Shown here in pieces: positions 54,104 through 64,000 of a stretch of 64,000 bases of DNA (the stretch's first letter is position 1; every line of letters begins with the position of its first letter). Origin of the DNA: Acanthosepion lycidas (taxonomy: Eukaryota > Mollusca > Cephalopoda > Sepiida > Sepiidae); NCBI GenBank assembly GCA_963932145.1, contig OZ010581.1:79039141-79103140 (forward strand), read 5' to 3'. Below the pieces are notes generated by a model that saw only the letters and a program-made list of their open reading frames with translations, did no database searches and had not been told where the DNA came from. Both the position numbers and the translations under genes were made by a program.

Positions 54104-54395
54104 CTCCTTTGGCACACGAATCGAAGCATGGGATTTTTTTTCCATTTTGTCGTTCATCTGTGCTCTTGCTTGTGTGTGTGGGGTTTTGTGTGCATGCATG
54201 TGTGTGTTTGTGTGTGTGCGCGCAGGTGCGTGTGTGTGTGTATTTGTGTGTGTGTGTGTGTGATTCTGACTGGATTTTTCATGCTTTTACCTTGATCCCC
54301 AAAATCTTTTTATCAAGTCCAGTGTGCATTGATATTAATCTTGCTGGAGTTCTTGCGTTCTCAAAAAACTTTTAAGATATCGCCTATATAGGGAG
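54104..54395 (+). repeat. PLE-associated internal segment with GT-rich stretch
   Basis: Matches 59205-59440 in the same orientation: TTTGGCACACGAATCG, TTTTGTCGTTCA, then a GT-rich low-complexity run, GTCCAGTGTGCATTGATATT and TTAAGATATCGCCTATA. It lies between two RT copies. Confidence 0.65.
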
Positions 54396-54439
54396 ACAGT
54401 ACATATGAATGCATTTAAGTTCATTTCAAAACTGAAAAT

Positions 54440-55030
54440 TTACTTACGTTTACATACGTTCTTTATATGGGATTTCCCTTTAATAATACCACGTATGACC
54501 AAGTTGGGGTTTCGATGGGCAGTTCTCTGGCTCCGGCATTAGCTAACATTTTTGTTGGTTTTTATGTATGTCCTTTATGTTGAGGATAGGTTTTCTATTT
54601 CCGATTCCATCAATGATGCTGAAACTTTTCATAACCAACTGAATTCCCTTCATCCTTCTCTTCAGTTCACCAGGAAAGTGGAAAACAAGTATACTTTACC
54701 TTTTGTTGATGTACTGGTTGGATGTAACAGTGATTTTTTTTCATTACCAGTGTTTATCGGAAGCCTACGCTAACAGGCCTATACATCAACTGGAATTCTT
54801 TTTTACTAAGTTTCGTAAGATAAACCTGATTTCTACCTTGCTCCATCGAGCATTGACGTTTTGCTCTCCGTGTAGAATCGACCAACAATTGGAGAATATT
54901 CAATATATCTTTATGACTATTGATATACTGCTAATGCCATTAAGCGCGCTGTTCAGCGCAAGATTAAACACTTTAAAGAACTGGTAGTTTTCGGTCCCAG
55001 CCTTTGTTCTGTTTATGTAAATTATCGTGT
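54440..55030 (+). pseudogene. Penelope-like reverse transcriptase, copy 2
   Basis: Same order as copy 1: GFRWAV, LANIF-like piece, a degraded catalytic box (YVEDRFSISDSI in place of VDDTF), FHNQLNSLHPSLQFTRKVEN, LPFVDVLVG and FIGSLR (frameshifted YRKPTF). It extends further than copy 1 with KFRKINLISTLLHRALTFCS and AIKRAVQRKIKHFKELVVFG, the RT thumb region. Stops and two frameshifts. Confidence 0.83.
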
Positions 55031-55199
55031 CTAGATGGAAAATTCAAACGCTGGCTTACAGAGTATCGAATTGTTTTGAATCAAGTTTTTCCACTGCTAG
55101 TTAATTTGTGGACTAATTCGGTTTTTGCTTTCATGTATCAAACATGTTTTCTTTCTATTTTTCAAGTTGTTCAATGGTGTACGGATTCAAATGTTAGTG

Positions 55200-55725
55200 T
55201 GAAGCTGAATACTTAGGACGAAACAACCAGTGACTGGAAACCCCAATTAGTTAGCGCGCCCCCGCCAATATGAGACTGATTGGTTTCAGTCACCCTTTGA
55301 AAATAACTGTCTGTGCATGATTCGGCCATTGGCCAGTATATGCTTGATAACCTTGACTGTGCGAGTAAATGTATGCGAAAATCTTTCAGTTTTACATAGA
55401 GCCCGGTTCGCTCACAATTTACGTCTGTTTGAAGCGGCACATTAAGTTTCATCAACCGACTCTGTTGATACTTTCTCAATCTTTAAGGAGGTTTGTGAGT
55501 ACAATTTTTTTCAATTTTATACTCACTTGGAACTATTTGTTTTTATTTGTAAATTATTTTACCAATAAAAATATTTTAAAACTACCTCCTCACCTCTTTT
55601 TTTCATTACTGTGTGAATTGTCGTTTTTTTTCTTCGTCATAAACTACGCCAACGCTTTCCTTCCGACGAAGTGTTGGGTGAAAGGAATCCTAAAGATAAA
55701 ATGCCATCGTGTTTTTCTTTTTTTT
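55200..55725 (+). pseudogene. Penelope-like element, 3' end (partner of 51373-51808)
   Basis: LDCASKCMRKSFSFT-type tail followed by a 3' UTR. By nucleotide it is the reverse complement of 51373-51808. Together with 54440-55030 it makes a PLE 3' half that lacks a clear GIY-YIG core. Confidence 0.68.
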
Positions 55726-55794
55726 TAAATTGGTATTTCTGTTTTATTTTTCTTGTGTTCTTATAATTTTCTTCTTTTCTGGGAAAACATTATG

Positions 55795-58065
55795 ATTTTT
55801 TAATCATTTCACTCCAAGCAAGGCGGGAATGCCACTTGTACGCAGGGGGTTACAGAGAGTGAAAGTGTGAGAAAGCCTGGGTAGAGGAGGACTGAGGAAA
55901 GGATAAAAATTGACGGGGCATGGTCAAAGTCAACAGAAGATGGCGAAGACATAGCATTTCAATTTTTGTAGATTGTAGTTTTCAGGGAAGCAATTAAATG
56001 AAATGGAGTTCCTCTGTTTGGAAGTACGAAAGAAAATACTGTTGAAGTAGAAGTGTCGGTTACATTTAACTATTTCAACAGTAAGAGGATTCCAATTTAG
56101 TAGCACGCTTAAATTCATGTAGACGGGGCACCAGAGAAAAAGTGGTTAGTACATTTGCCACGAAAATATTTGTAGAAAAGACAGAGGGAATCCACATCGC
56201 GTCTGTGACGAAGTGACTGAATCGAGATGCCAAAGTCAGTATCGATTATATTGCAGATCCTTCTTTGGATGTTGTCAAGAACCTCGAGATGAATAGCTGG
56301 GGAACCAGACCATATATGGCGACAGTATTCAATGCACGACCGAATGGTAGATTTTTAAATGTGCAAGACGGCCTCTGACGAGAAAAATTTTCTGGTACGT
56401 CACAATGAACAAACTTTTCTTGCAGTAGATGCAGCTATTGATTCAATGTAGTTGTTCAAGTTGAAAACTTGAAACCAAGTAAAACGATTTATAGGAGTCG
56501 AGCATAAGCCATGTCGATGGCAGACATCAAAGTTTCACTATGGTGGTTAAATGAGAGGAGTTTAATTTTTTGTGGCATTAAAATTTACAAGTCATTTCCT
56601 GCCTCAGTTAACTACTGATTGGAGATCCTTTTCAAGAGCAACGGCCATGTTAACTTTGTCAGCTCTGACGGATTTGCTATTGAGACAGGTAGATGGCATT
56701 GTCATCTGCATCTCTGCCTGCATTGGAACTGATGACCTCAGGAATAGAACATTGATGAAAATCAAAAACCGAGTAGGACCTAGCACTTGTTGGGGGACAA
56801 TCACGTACATGTAAAATGATCTGGAATCGAGGCCGATCCCATCGGCCTACATTTCACGATTTTATAGGAAAATTGTAATAAATCAAACAATCGTCCTGTA
56901 ATAGCGTAGCCCTGAAGCTTACGTAGAAGAAAAACATGGAAAACCTTGTCAAACGCCTTTGAGATATTTAGATCGGCAATTCAAACTTGGCCGTTATTAT
57001 CAGGAGCTTGATATACATATTCAGCGATAGCCTTAAGCACGTCAGCGGTAGGCCGGGCAAAAAGTAATGCATATTGTTTCTAAGAGAGTAGGTCGTGAGA
57101 GTTAAGATGCTTAACCACTTCAGCATTGATTAGAGCCTCGAATACTTTGCTGAAAAGCAGTATGAGACTAATAGGTCGATAGTTAGAGGGATCAGAATGT
57201 TCTTAAAACCGGAAAGAGGAATTCCTTATGGGAGTCTAATTTTGAAATGATACCCGAGACTAGTAAGGAAGTTATTCGCATATCACTCAGTAGAGCCTCC
57301 GTTCTAGGGTTGAAATTAGGTGTGGGAACTCTAAATGAGTTGAGTTGGAAGAGAATTTCCGAGCAAAGCATTCAACCTGTCGGCTGTCGATGTCAGGACA
57401 TCGAACTGATAGAATAGAGAAGGGATTAGGGATTTACTGTTATTCCGCACGCTCTTACAGAGCCGCCAATAATCTCTAGAACCGAACTTGTGAGATCCTA
57501 TGCGTTGTTTCAGTCTATCGGCAAAACAGTTACTTCGCTTCTTTGAGGACACGCTTACACACATTACAAGCAAAAAAAAAAAAAAAAAAGAAACATCTGT
57601 GGCAATCAGGCGTGTCGCTCTGGCACAGCTGGAAGAAGTGATTCCTGTGGTTTATAGCGGCCTAGCATGCAAAGTGACAACAAAGGAGTTGAACGCGGTT
57701 TAACTTGGAATTTCCTAGTTGAAATGAAAGCATCGATGCTGGCTTTCACCAGGAGTAGACCTCAGACGCGCACATTTGAACAGCATGATTAAAAACTTTA
57801 TTACAAGGGACGTCATCAAGGAATTCACAGAACGAGTCCCAATTTGCTCGTTGATAACAGACAGATATCCTGTAGGTAGAAGGTCCTTGATTGATTGGGG
57901 AGCGGAAAGAGAAATTTTACAGACACTACCGCATGATCAGAGTTACCAAGAAAGAAAAGCTGCGTTGTACGACAAGAGTCAAAGGTAAAAAATAATCGAG
58001 AAGAGAGGCCGGAACGTCAGGATTACTGAGAAAACTCGTGGAAAAATCAGCCATGGCAGATAATT
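55795..58065 (-). pseudogene. Jockey-like LINE relic, linker to 3' UTR
   Basis: The longest LINE relic here. In minus-strand order: an N-terminal block (58126-57926: SFLSNPDVPASLLDYFLPLT); a linker FGSRDYWRLCKSVRNNSKSLIPSLF (57331-57573, quoted in part); RT pieces with PQQVLGPTRFLIFINVL (56604-56810, the GVPQGSxLGPxLFLxxIND box) and a degraded ADDT; VRADKVNMAVALEKDLQS; then a C-terminal block WNPLTVEIVKCNRHFYFNSI...FPENYNLQKLK (55930-56118) and the family 3' UTR (GCCACTTGTACGCAGGGGGT). Many frameshifts. Confidence 0.8.
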
Positions 58066-58262
58066 TTATTTTTGCTTTTTCACTGAATGTATGGATTGTT
58101 TTATGTATATTATTCCCCCAAAACAAATCAGCACATTGTAGCTGTGTAGCTGTAATATTATTGAGATATTTTAAAAGGAAACATTTCTGTAAATCTTCAT
58201 ACCTGCATAAAACAATTTATGTTTGACCAGAATTGTAGAAAATTACGAAAACACAAGAGAAA

Positions 58263-58266
<4 letters not shown>

Positions 58267-58309
<43 letters not shown>
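58267..58309. repeat. (AT)n microsatellite
   Basis: Perfect dinucleotide array at the 3' end of the inverted LINE fragment. Confidence 0.92.
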
Positions 58310-58312
<3 letters not shown>

Positions 58313-58925
58313 TAAATCCTCGTCGGCGCCCGCTCGTGTCCGATCATCGGGATCGTCATCCTCTCTCTTTATTCTCTTTCTCCCTGCAGCTGCAGTGATT
58401 GAGATGTCTGTGAGGGCCTAGCTTACCGCCAAATAGTCGTAGGCATAGGTATGTGGATGATGGACGCGGATTGGCGGGTCGGGCTCTTTGAAAGTACATC
58501 GCAGATCCACTTCATGTTGACGGTTTCCACTCGAATGGTACTACACCTAGATATAGGATTTTCGGCAACGGTTTCACAGGTATCAGGGTTGATATTGGCT
58601 TGTGTCATGGATGTTTCAACTGATCCTTGAAGTCCCGTTTTGGTCCTCCGTGTGGCCTCTTACCGCAAGTTCTCCACACAGGATGATGCTGGGGATATAT
58701 GTCCGAGAGAGGACCTTGTTGTTGGTGATCCAGTTCTCCCACCTAATGGGAAGGATTCTTATTTAAATATTTCTGGCGTTTATTGTGTAAAGTGCATGAA
58801 CTAAAATATTATTAGTAGTATAATATATATTAAAAAGACTAATAATTATAGAATGCGGCTTTAGTTAAAAGCGAAATAATTTATTAAGGTGAAAATTTAT
58901 CGAAAGAGCACTAATTTCTGAGTCT
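58310..58925 (-). pseudogene. LINE 3' end, second arm of the inverted pair
   Basis: Minus-strand frame 58423-58608: TQANINPDTCETVAENPI...TIRVETVNMKWICDVLSKSP, matching the post-RT region of 51809-52499 (INPDTCE against IDPETWK). The AT-rich leader (58795-58925) is also shared, e.g. GGTGAAAATTTATCGAAAG. Confidence 0.75.
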
Positions 58926-58929
58926 TCCA

Positions 58930-59180
58930 CGATAACGTTCAGATTCATAGATTATTTGAGTTTTCTTAATAAAAGCATTTCTATCACAATGTGCGATAAA
59001 GCGTTAAGTAACTGAATGTACTCGGTTATGTAGTGCATCCAGACAACCTTGGACGACAGCAATTTAAGATTTCCATTTAAAATTAAGCGTCCCATAATAT
59101 TTACCGCATCGCTCGATGTACAATTATGACCCAATTTTCTATGCATTTCGTTCTCTTCTTCAACATATCGAGTATCCCAA
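58930..59180. other. No recognisable gene
   Basis: Spacer between the LINE leader and a PLE fragment; the 64-aa minus-strand frame has no motif. Confidence 0.35.
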
Positions 59181-59189
59181 TAGTAAAAA

Positions 59190-59480
59190 TATTACTAAAT
59201 ACTTTTGGCACACGAATCGTGTCATAGGATTTTATTCTATTTTGTCGTTCAACGGTGCTCGTGTTTGTGTTTTTGTGTGCGTGTGTCTGTGATTTTGTTT
59301 GGTAATATACTAAAGAATTTTTATGCTTTTATCTTAAGGCTATACATTTTTATCATATCCACTGTGCGTTGATATTATTCTTGTATAAATTCTTGCGCTC
59401 TTGAAAATCTTTAAGATATTGCCTATAGAAAGAAATGGGTTTAAATGATTTACAAAAAGGATATCTAATGATGTATCAAC
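59190..59480 (+). repeat. PLE-associated internal segment, second copy
   Basis: Direct repeat of 54104-54395 with the same block order. It has a shorter GT-rich run. Confidence 0.62.
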
Positions 59481-59679
59481 GTAATAATCTTACGGATATT
59501 TTTTTTTTCATTTCAAAAGAGAAAGTTTACTTATATCAAACATACGTTATTTATGACCTTCTATTCCCGGCAATCTACATAAATTAAAACAGATTCATGA
59601 ACGCACAATTAAACTCGCCAATGATAATCTTTGCATGCGTAAGTTGACAATAAATGCACACAACTTAATCCTTTTCTGT

Positions 59680-60110
59680 GTCTCTTCATAACGTTGGCGT
59701 CATGGCTTCTACGGTTCCTTGTCTATTGTAACTCCAACAAAAATTTTTTTTTCATTATCTCTGCTTAACCTTGTTTTGACATTCATATACTCAAGCTTGC
59801 TATGTAGTTTATGCGTTGTTTCCTTCTGTCGTTTTTGCCTTCAATCTGTCCTGTGAGTATCAAATTTTGCAAGTCCACTTTCCTCATTAGGTAACCTAGA
59901 AATTTCAACTTTTTCTTTCTGGTGTTAAGTATAAATGTCCTTCTTGTTTTCATTTTCTCTAAAATTTTACTCACATGTTTGATACATGGGTTTCTCAGTA
60001 TCCGTCTGTAGAACCATATTTCTGTTACTTTAAGTTTCTTCTTAATCTCTGAGGAGATTATCCAGCATTCGTATTCATAGTTAAGTATGAACAAACGGAT
60101 ATACTTTTTA
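59680..60110 (-). pseudogene. RTE/L1-like LINE, C-terminal relic
   Basis: Minus-strand frame 59783-60094 (103 aa): YECWIISSEIKKKLKVTEIW, WFYRRILRNPCIKHVSK, LKFLGYLMRKVDLQNLILTG. Same C terminus as at 0.65-0.83 kb. One of the better-preserved copies. Confidence 0.82.
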
Positions 60111-60425
60111 AACTGTAATATAAAAAATATTCTACCGGAAACTGGGCTTGTATTTGATGGTAAAATATTGCGCTTTTTGGGTTTTTTTTTTCTCTAGCAC
60201 TTGTTTAGAGTACGACTACAGTTAATTTGGCTCAAAGTAGAGAATATATTAACAAACATATAGTTCGCTAGTTTCTACAAATAAATGTTAAATGTTATTC
60301 CATTTTTTTTTTATTCGTGATCAGATTGTTGCAGCCATAATTGTGCGGGTGATTTTACGTTGCATATATTTTTTTTTTATCAGAAGGTGAAATCTAAAAA
60401 ATCGGAAACAGTTTTTATGTTTTTT
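60110..60425. other. No recognisable gene
   Basis: AT-rich spacer with T runs. Confidence 0.4.
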
Positions 60426-60429
60426 AAAA

Positions 60430-60960
60430 TCAAGTTTCCCTCAAGCAAGGCTGTAAAGCCACTAAGTCAGACGGGGTTACTGGGTCTAAAAGAATTAGAA
60501 AACAGAAACATTACGTATTCAGAAGATGAGTAATCAGGATGACAGTAGACAGCAATTGATATTGCAGATTAATTTTTGAAGATTAACTTTGACATGGAGC
60601 CGGAAGGGAATTCCACAAGCGAGAAGTATGAGAAAAGAAACTATTAGCATAGAACTTATGCCAACTCAACCGTAAAATAATGTGTACCGTGAGAAAAGTT
60701 GACCAGCCAATTCCTACCCCAGTTCCAACCGATTGGAGGTTCTTTTTGAGACGCACGGCCAGGTTAGTTTTGTCAGTGACACTAGATTTGTTTTTGAGGC
60801 AGGAATAAATTGTGGTGTCATCCGCGTAGATGCCAACTTGGGAATTTATGGCGTCAGGAAGGTCATTTATGCAGATAAGGAATAGAGTGTGGCCTAGGAT
60901 GGAGCCTTGAGGAACGCCTGCGTTCGTAGGAGTGAAAACTTTAGCAAGGAGAAAATACAA
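60430..60960 (-). pseudogene. Jockey-like LINE with internal deletion
   Basis: Minus-strand frame 60583-60960 (125 aa) reads [40 protein letters not shown] (catalytic YADD), [20 protein letters not shown], then jumps directly to [20 protein letters not shown]. About 200 residues between RT palm and C terminus are missing in frame. The 3' UTR with GCCACTAAGTCAGACGGGGT follows. Confidence 0.85.
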
Positions 60961-60964
60961 TCAA

Positions 60965-62100
60965 TGAAGGTGATAACATATACCGGAAAAATAAATTGGA
61001 AGCTTTCTCCTGCGATCCCAAACGTTATGGGACAATACTAGAAGCAAAACGTAATCGGGTGGAAACTTGATAGTGTATTATCGAGAAATTCTCCCCGTTC
61101 GGGAACATGCAACAACAAATAAGATATTAAGGTTAACAATGTAAACAAAGAGAGTAAGGGAAATAAACGACAAAAACGTACGATGTTTATAGAAATAAGA
61201 GAAACTTTATTTACAATATAAATAAACAGTTTCATGTAGACATAAATGAATAATATTTGAATTTGACTAATAGTAGATTTAAGTGATATGGGAATGTTCC
61301 CAGTCATTTAACATCAAACATTTAAATAAAATAATTTTTTGTACTTACTAGCAGAACGAAAAGGATATGTCAGCTCTTTTCATCAGAGCTTTTTATTTTT
61401 TTAATGGTTCTCACGACCACCGATTGTCTTAATAATGGGTTTTAAATTTAACCCTTTAAATTCTTGGAATGAATAATTTTGTCTCACACAAGAAGTTGCC
61501 TTGAAAGGTGTAGAAAATGCTCTTTTAGTGAAGAAATCTGTCACACTCTTCTGTGGGTGTTGGTCGTCATGGAGACGTTGATGGCTCCTGATGAACTGTT
61601 GTTGATGAAACTTCTTGAGTTAGAGGGGATGAGCAAACCAAGACACGTGAGCGCTGCCAAAAGCAACTCCCCGAAAGGCGCGTTGTTGCTCTTTTATGAG
61701 CATCTCTATGGCATGGCTGAACTCAAACAAGTTAACTAGCACGAGAAGATCCTATATGGCCAAAATAAACTGATCAGCTACCTTCTCTTTCCTTTTCCTA
61801 CTAGTATATAAAAAATCACTAAAGTACACCATAATACACGTTTGCGATAAAAATTAAGAATCATTAAACTAGTAGACAATACGTCTGCTCTAATAGTTTA
61901 ACGCTTGGATAAATTTTTTTAATTTAAAAATAAAATACAGTGTACATACGAAAAATTAACAAAATATGTTTTTTTTTTTCATTTTAATTTCTAATATATA
62001 TGCTTTTAACAATTAATGTTTTCTATAGAAATAAAAACAAACATCTCAGATGCTGGATCATTAACGTTTTTTAGCTGAAATTAGAACAGAAATTTTCAAT
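60965..62100. other. No recognisable gene
   Basis: AT-rich. The 86-aa frame at 61479-61739 (MSHTRSCLERCRKCSFSEEI...) has no family I recognise and no flanking support, so I do not call it a gene. Confidence 0.4.
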
Positions 62101-62103
62101 ATA

Positions 62104-62244
62104 CAAAGTGCGGCAAAAATACCCCCCCTACATAAGAGTAAGAAATTAGTGGCAATGGTGTCTTCATCTAGCAAATGCCTTGCCATTTTCTGGTAGGTAT
62201 TTCTGTGAGATAGATGTGTGGGGGGGTATTTTTGCCTCACACTG
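62104..62244. mobile_element. TA-flanked MITE, 141 bp, second family
   Basis: Left CAAAGTGCGGCAAAAATACC and right (complement) CAGTGTGAGGCAAAAATACC match at about 22 of 25 positions, each extended by a C run. TA at 62102-62103 and 62245-62246. The interior is non-coding. Confidence 0.83.
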
Positions 62245-62249
62245 TATAA

Positions 62250-63300
62250 TATTTCATACTAAAGTTCATTTAATACAAGGCTTGGGAGCCGCTCAAAAAT
62301 AAAGAGCTACTGTTAAAATGATTCTAATGAAACTCCCGATGGAATCATCGGTCACGTGTCTATGACCAAGCCGAGCCTTCAAGTCGGAGGACATCAGTTG
62401 TGGCCAGATCTACTTTGTCCAATGACTATTTACAGATACCTACTGACAGCTTTTCAGGTGCTCAGATGCGCATTGACCCTACGACCATACCTTGGGGCTG
62501 ATGATGATTGTTTTGACAATCTTGATGATGATATATACTGAAAGCTGACTATTGTTGTCTGGTTTAGTCGGCTTCTTTTTTCTTGCCAAACAATATTTTT
62601 TTCTTCGATGTCGCTAGATATGAACTTGCCATTCTTATATGTGCAAAAGCGTACATATCAGTCAAGGGACTAAAATAAATGAATGACATTATGATAAACA
62701 AAATATGTGACGCTTTTGAGAAGAAAATGTCCATATTACAAAGGGTATCTTGGCTTAGTGAACTCAGTCCGCTTGAAGAAAAAGATAAAAAAAGAAAGCG
62801 TCAATTTGGAAACCCAGTTATTGTGTAGAGGATGGCGATTCGATTGTATGCCCATAGCTTTAGACGTACGGAAGACATTATTGGAGATAAACACCTTATA
62901 AATATATGTATCTACATTTTTGAACGCATGCCTGTCGGCTTGTTACTTTGTTAATGCTACGTAGCTGCTGAATCAAAATAAATCTATCAAAAACGCATAC
63001 ACACATATACAGAAACACAAGTTATTAAATATGTAAGGGGAAGTTGAATACTACTCCATGATATCATATTCCTAAAATATGTCCGAACACAAGAAATTCG
63101 GTAGAAGGACCCCGAGGTCAGGGCGTAAACTTTTTGATATACTCTCGTACGCACACAAACATACACGCACACACATATTCAATCATGTTTCATCAGATAA
63201 TATAGACATATTGTGTATATTTGTTTTTACACTGATCCTTTCGATTTGTCTAATCAGATTCTTGATATTAAGTTGAAATTCAAATTGAAGGTGCATAAAC
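62250..63300. other. No recognisable gene
   Basis: AT-rich spacer. Short frames at 62.36 and 62.7 kb have no motif; ACAC-type simple repeats near 62995 and 63150. Confidence 0.4.
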
Positions 63301-63309
63301 ATACGCCTT

Positions 63310-63640
63310 TCAAAATCTGAACAAAATATTTAGAAACCAGAAAATCACTTTACAAACAATTAAAAGAATACTGAACTCTTATGCAATATCAGTTCTCCTA
63401 TATGGTAGAGAATGCTGACAAAATCTCGAGACGGATGAAGTAGGTACTTGAGACAATAGAAATCGGGTTCTACAGAATGATGCTGAGAATAAAATGGATT
63501 GAATAATAATGGCAACGATTTAGAGAAAATAGAAAAAAGACATTTATAATTAGAATCAGTAGACAGTTGGGAGCAAAGTAGAAGACATGTGGGGACAGGA
63601 AAGTGAACTTAGAAAATTTGACAGTAACATATAAAAGGAC
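63310..63640 (+). pseudogene. RTE/L1-like LINE fragment, plus strand
   Basis: Mixed frames encode ECWQNLETDEV-like and LETIEIGFYRMMLRIKWIE, matching the ECWxISSxxKKxLEATEMWFYRRMLRIPW block. It is the only plus-strand copy of this LINE's C-terminal block. Confidence 0.62.
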
Positions 63641-63694
63641 AGAGGTGTGTAAATCCCTATCCTGAGCGGTTTGAAACACATCTATTTATCATCT

Positions 63695-63990
63695 CTCAGT
63701 TGCGTCTCTGTCTTTGGGCAGAGTGCACTCAGGCGCGACTCCGTCAAAGGACAGAGTGGCAAGTGAGCAAAATTATATTGAGAGGTGCCCAGCCCTGGGG
63801 AACAGCTGCACGAGGCTACGCTCTCTCGTTGTACCAGAGAGAAGGATCGCTGCACGCACCGAGGCCAGCGCAACAAACGGTTGCGGGGGCTGCGGGCAAT
63901 TTTTGTTCCGGGCCCGTGTGTACGCGCTCGGGTTCCCACCTTAAGAAAAAAGAGCTTGCGTCACAACTGGTCTTAGTGGGAAGACATAGT
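63695..63990 (-). repeat. GC-rich dispersed repeat, copy 2
   Basis: Reverse complement of 22605-22885 (GGCTGCGGGCAATTTTTGTT, GAGAGGTGCCCAGCCCTG, TGGGCAGAGTGCACTCAGG). Overlapping open frames on both strands come from high GC and are not conserved. Confidence 0.7.
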
Positions 63991-64000
63991 TAATACAAAG

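Noticed and set aside
54170..54262. GT-rich stretch as a Z-DNA or regulatory element
   Set aside because: Part of a PLE-associated repeat that also occurs, in shorter form, at 59.2 kb; ordinary low-complexity expansion.
61479..61739. 86-aa frame starting MSHTRSCLERCRKCSF
   Set aside because: No known domain, no splice or promoter context, and not a transposon family I recognise; could be chance.

Overview
This window looks like non-genic DNA from a large, repeat-rich animal genome, most likely a cephalopod (octopod). The support is the mix of repeats: AT-rich sequence with very long (TA)n, (TAA)n and (ATCT)n microsatellites, tRNA-derived SINEs, Jockey-like and RTE/L1-like LINEs, LINEs with a restriction-like endonuclease, Penelope-like elements (PLEs) with a GIY-YIG domain, and several mariner lineages. 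The species call is inference from pattern. I found no convincing host protein-coding gene. Almost every recognisable peptide is a decayed piece of a transposable element, and many long open frames are translated microsatellites.

Layout. 0.6-2 kb: RTE/L1-like reverse transcriptase (RT) relic (minus). 2.1-3.1 kb: a duplicated tRNA-like locus and a SINE with a 5S rRNA head (minus). 4.4-7.5 kb: two minus-strand 3' halves of a restriction-like-endonuclease LINE; two more 3' ends follow on the plus strand at 8-8.5 kb, each ending in (AAT)n. 10.2-12.6 kb: Jockey-like relics (minus) with a structured GC-richer SINE-like repeat inside. 13.5-16.9 kb: microsatellites, then a mariner with both terminal inverted repeats (TIRs). 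18.4-20.3 kb: ATCT arrays and a SETMAR-like mariner relic (minus). 20.8-23.5 kb: SINEs, a LINE relic and the first of six short MITEs. 24.2-25 kb: second SETMAR-like relic. 25.6-27.1 kb: long (TA)n arrays. 27.6-30.4 kb: SINEs, a second mariner with both TIRs, and MITEs. 31.9-32.9 kb: RTE/L1-like relic. 34-36.4 kb: PLE, LINE 3' end, MITE, LINE relic. 36.7 kb: second 5S-headed SINE (plus). 38.3-40.3 kb: a TIR element, SINEs and a structured repeat. 42-44.4 kb: PLE fragment between inverted repeats, LINE pieces and a possible solo LTR. 44.8-46.4 kb: RTE/L1-like relic interrupted by a tandemly duplicated insert. 47-51.3 kb: (TA)n arrays and a hammerhead-like motif. 51.4-60 kb: PLE and LINE pieces in both orientations, including a Jockey-like relic from linker to 3' UTR. 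60-64 kb: LINE fragments, a MITE and a GC-rich repeat at the right edge.

The pieces do not form a pathway. Their relationships are between parasites: non-autonomous MITEs beside decayed mariners with related transposases, LINE 3' ends that seed trinucleotide microsatellites, and SINEs exchanging 5S and tRNA promoter modules. The most unusual items are the 5S-tRNA composite SINE (two copies), a hammerhead-ribozyme-like fold at 47.7 kb, a PLE fragment between inverted repeats with a tRNA-like segment inside, and several unassigned structured or palindromic repeats.
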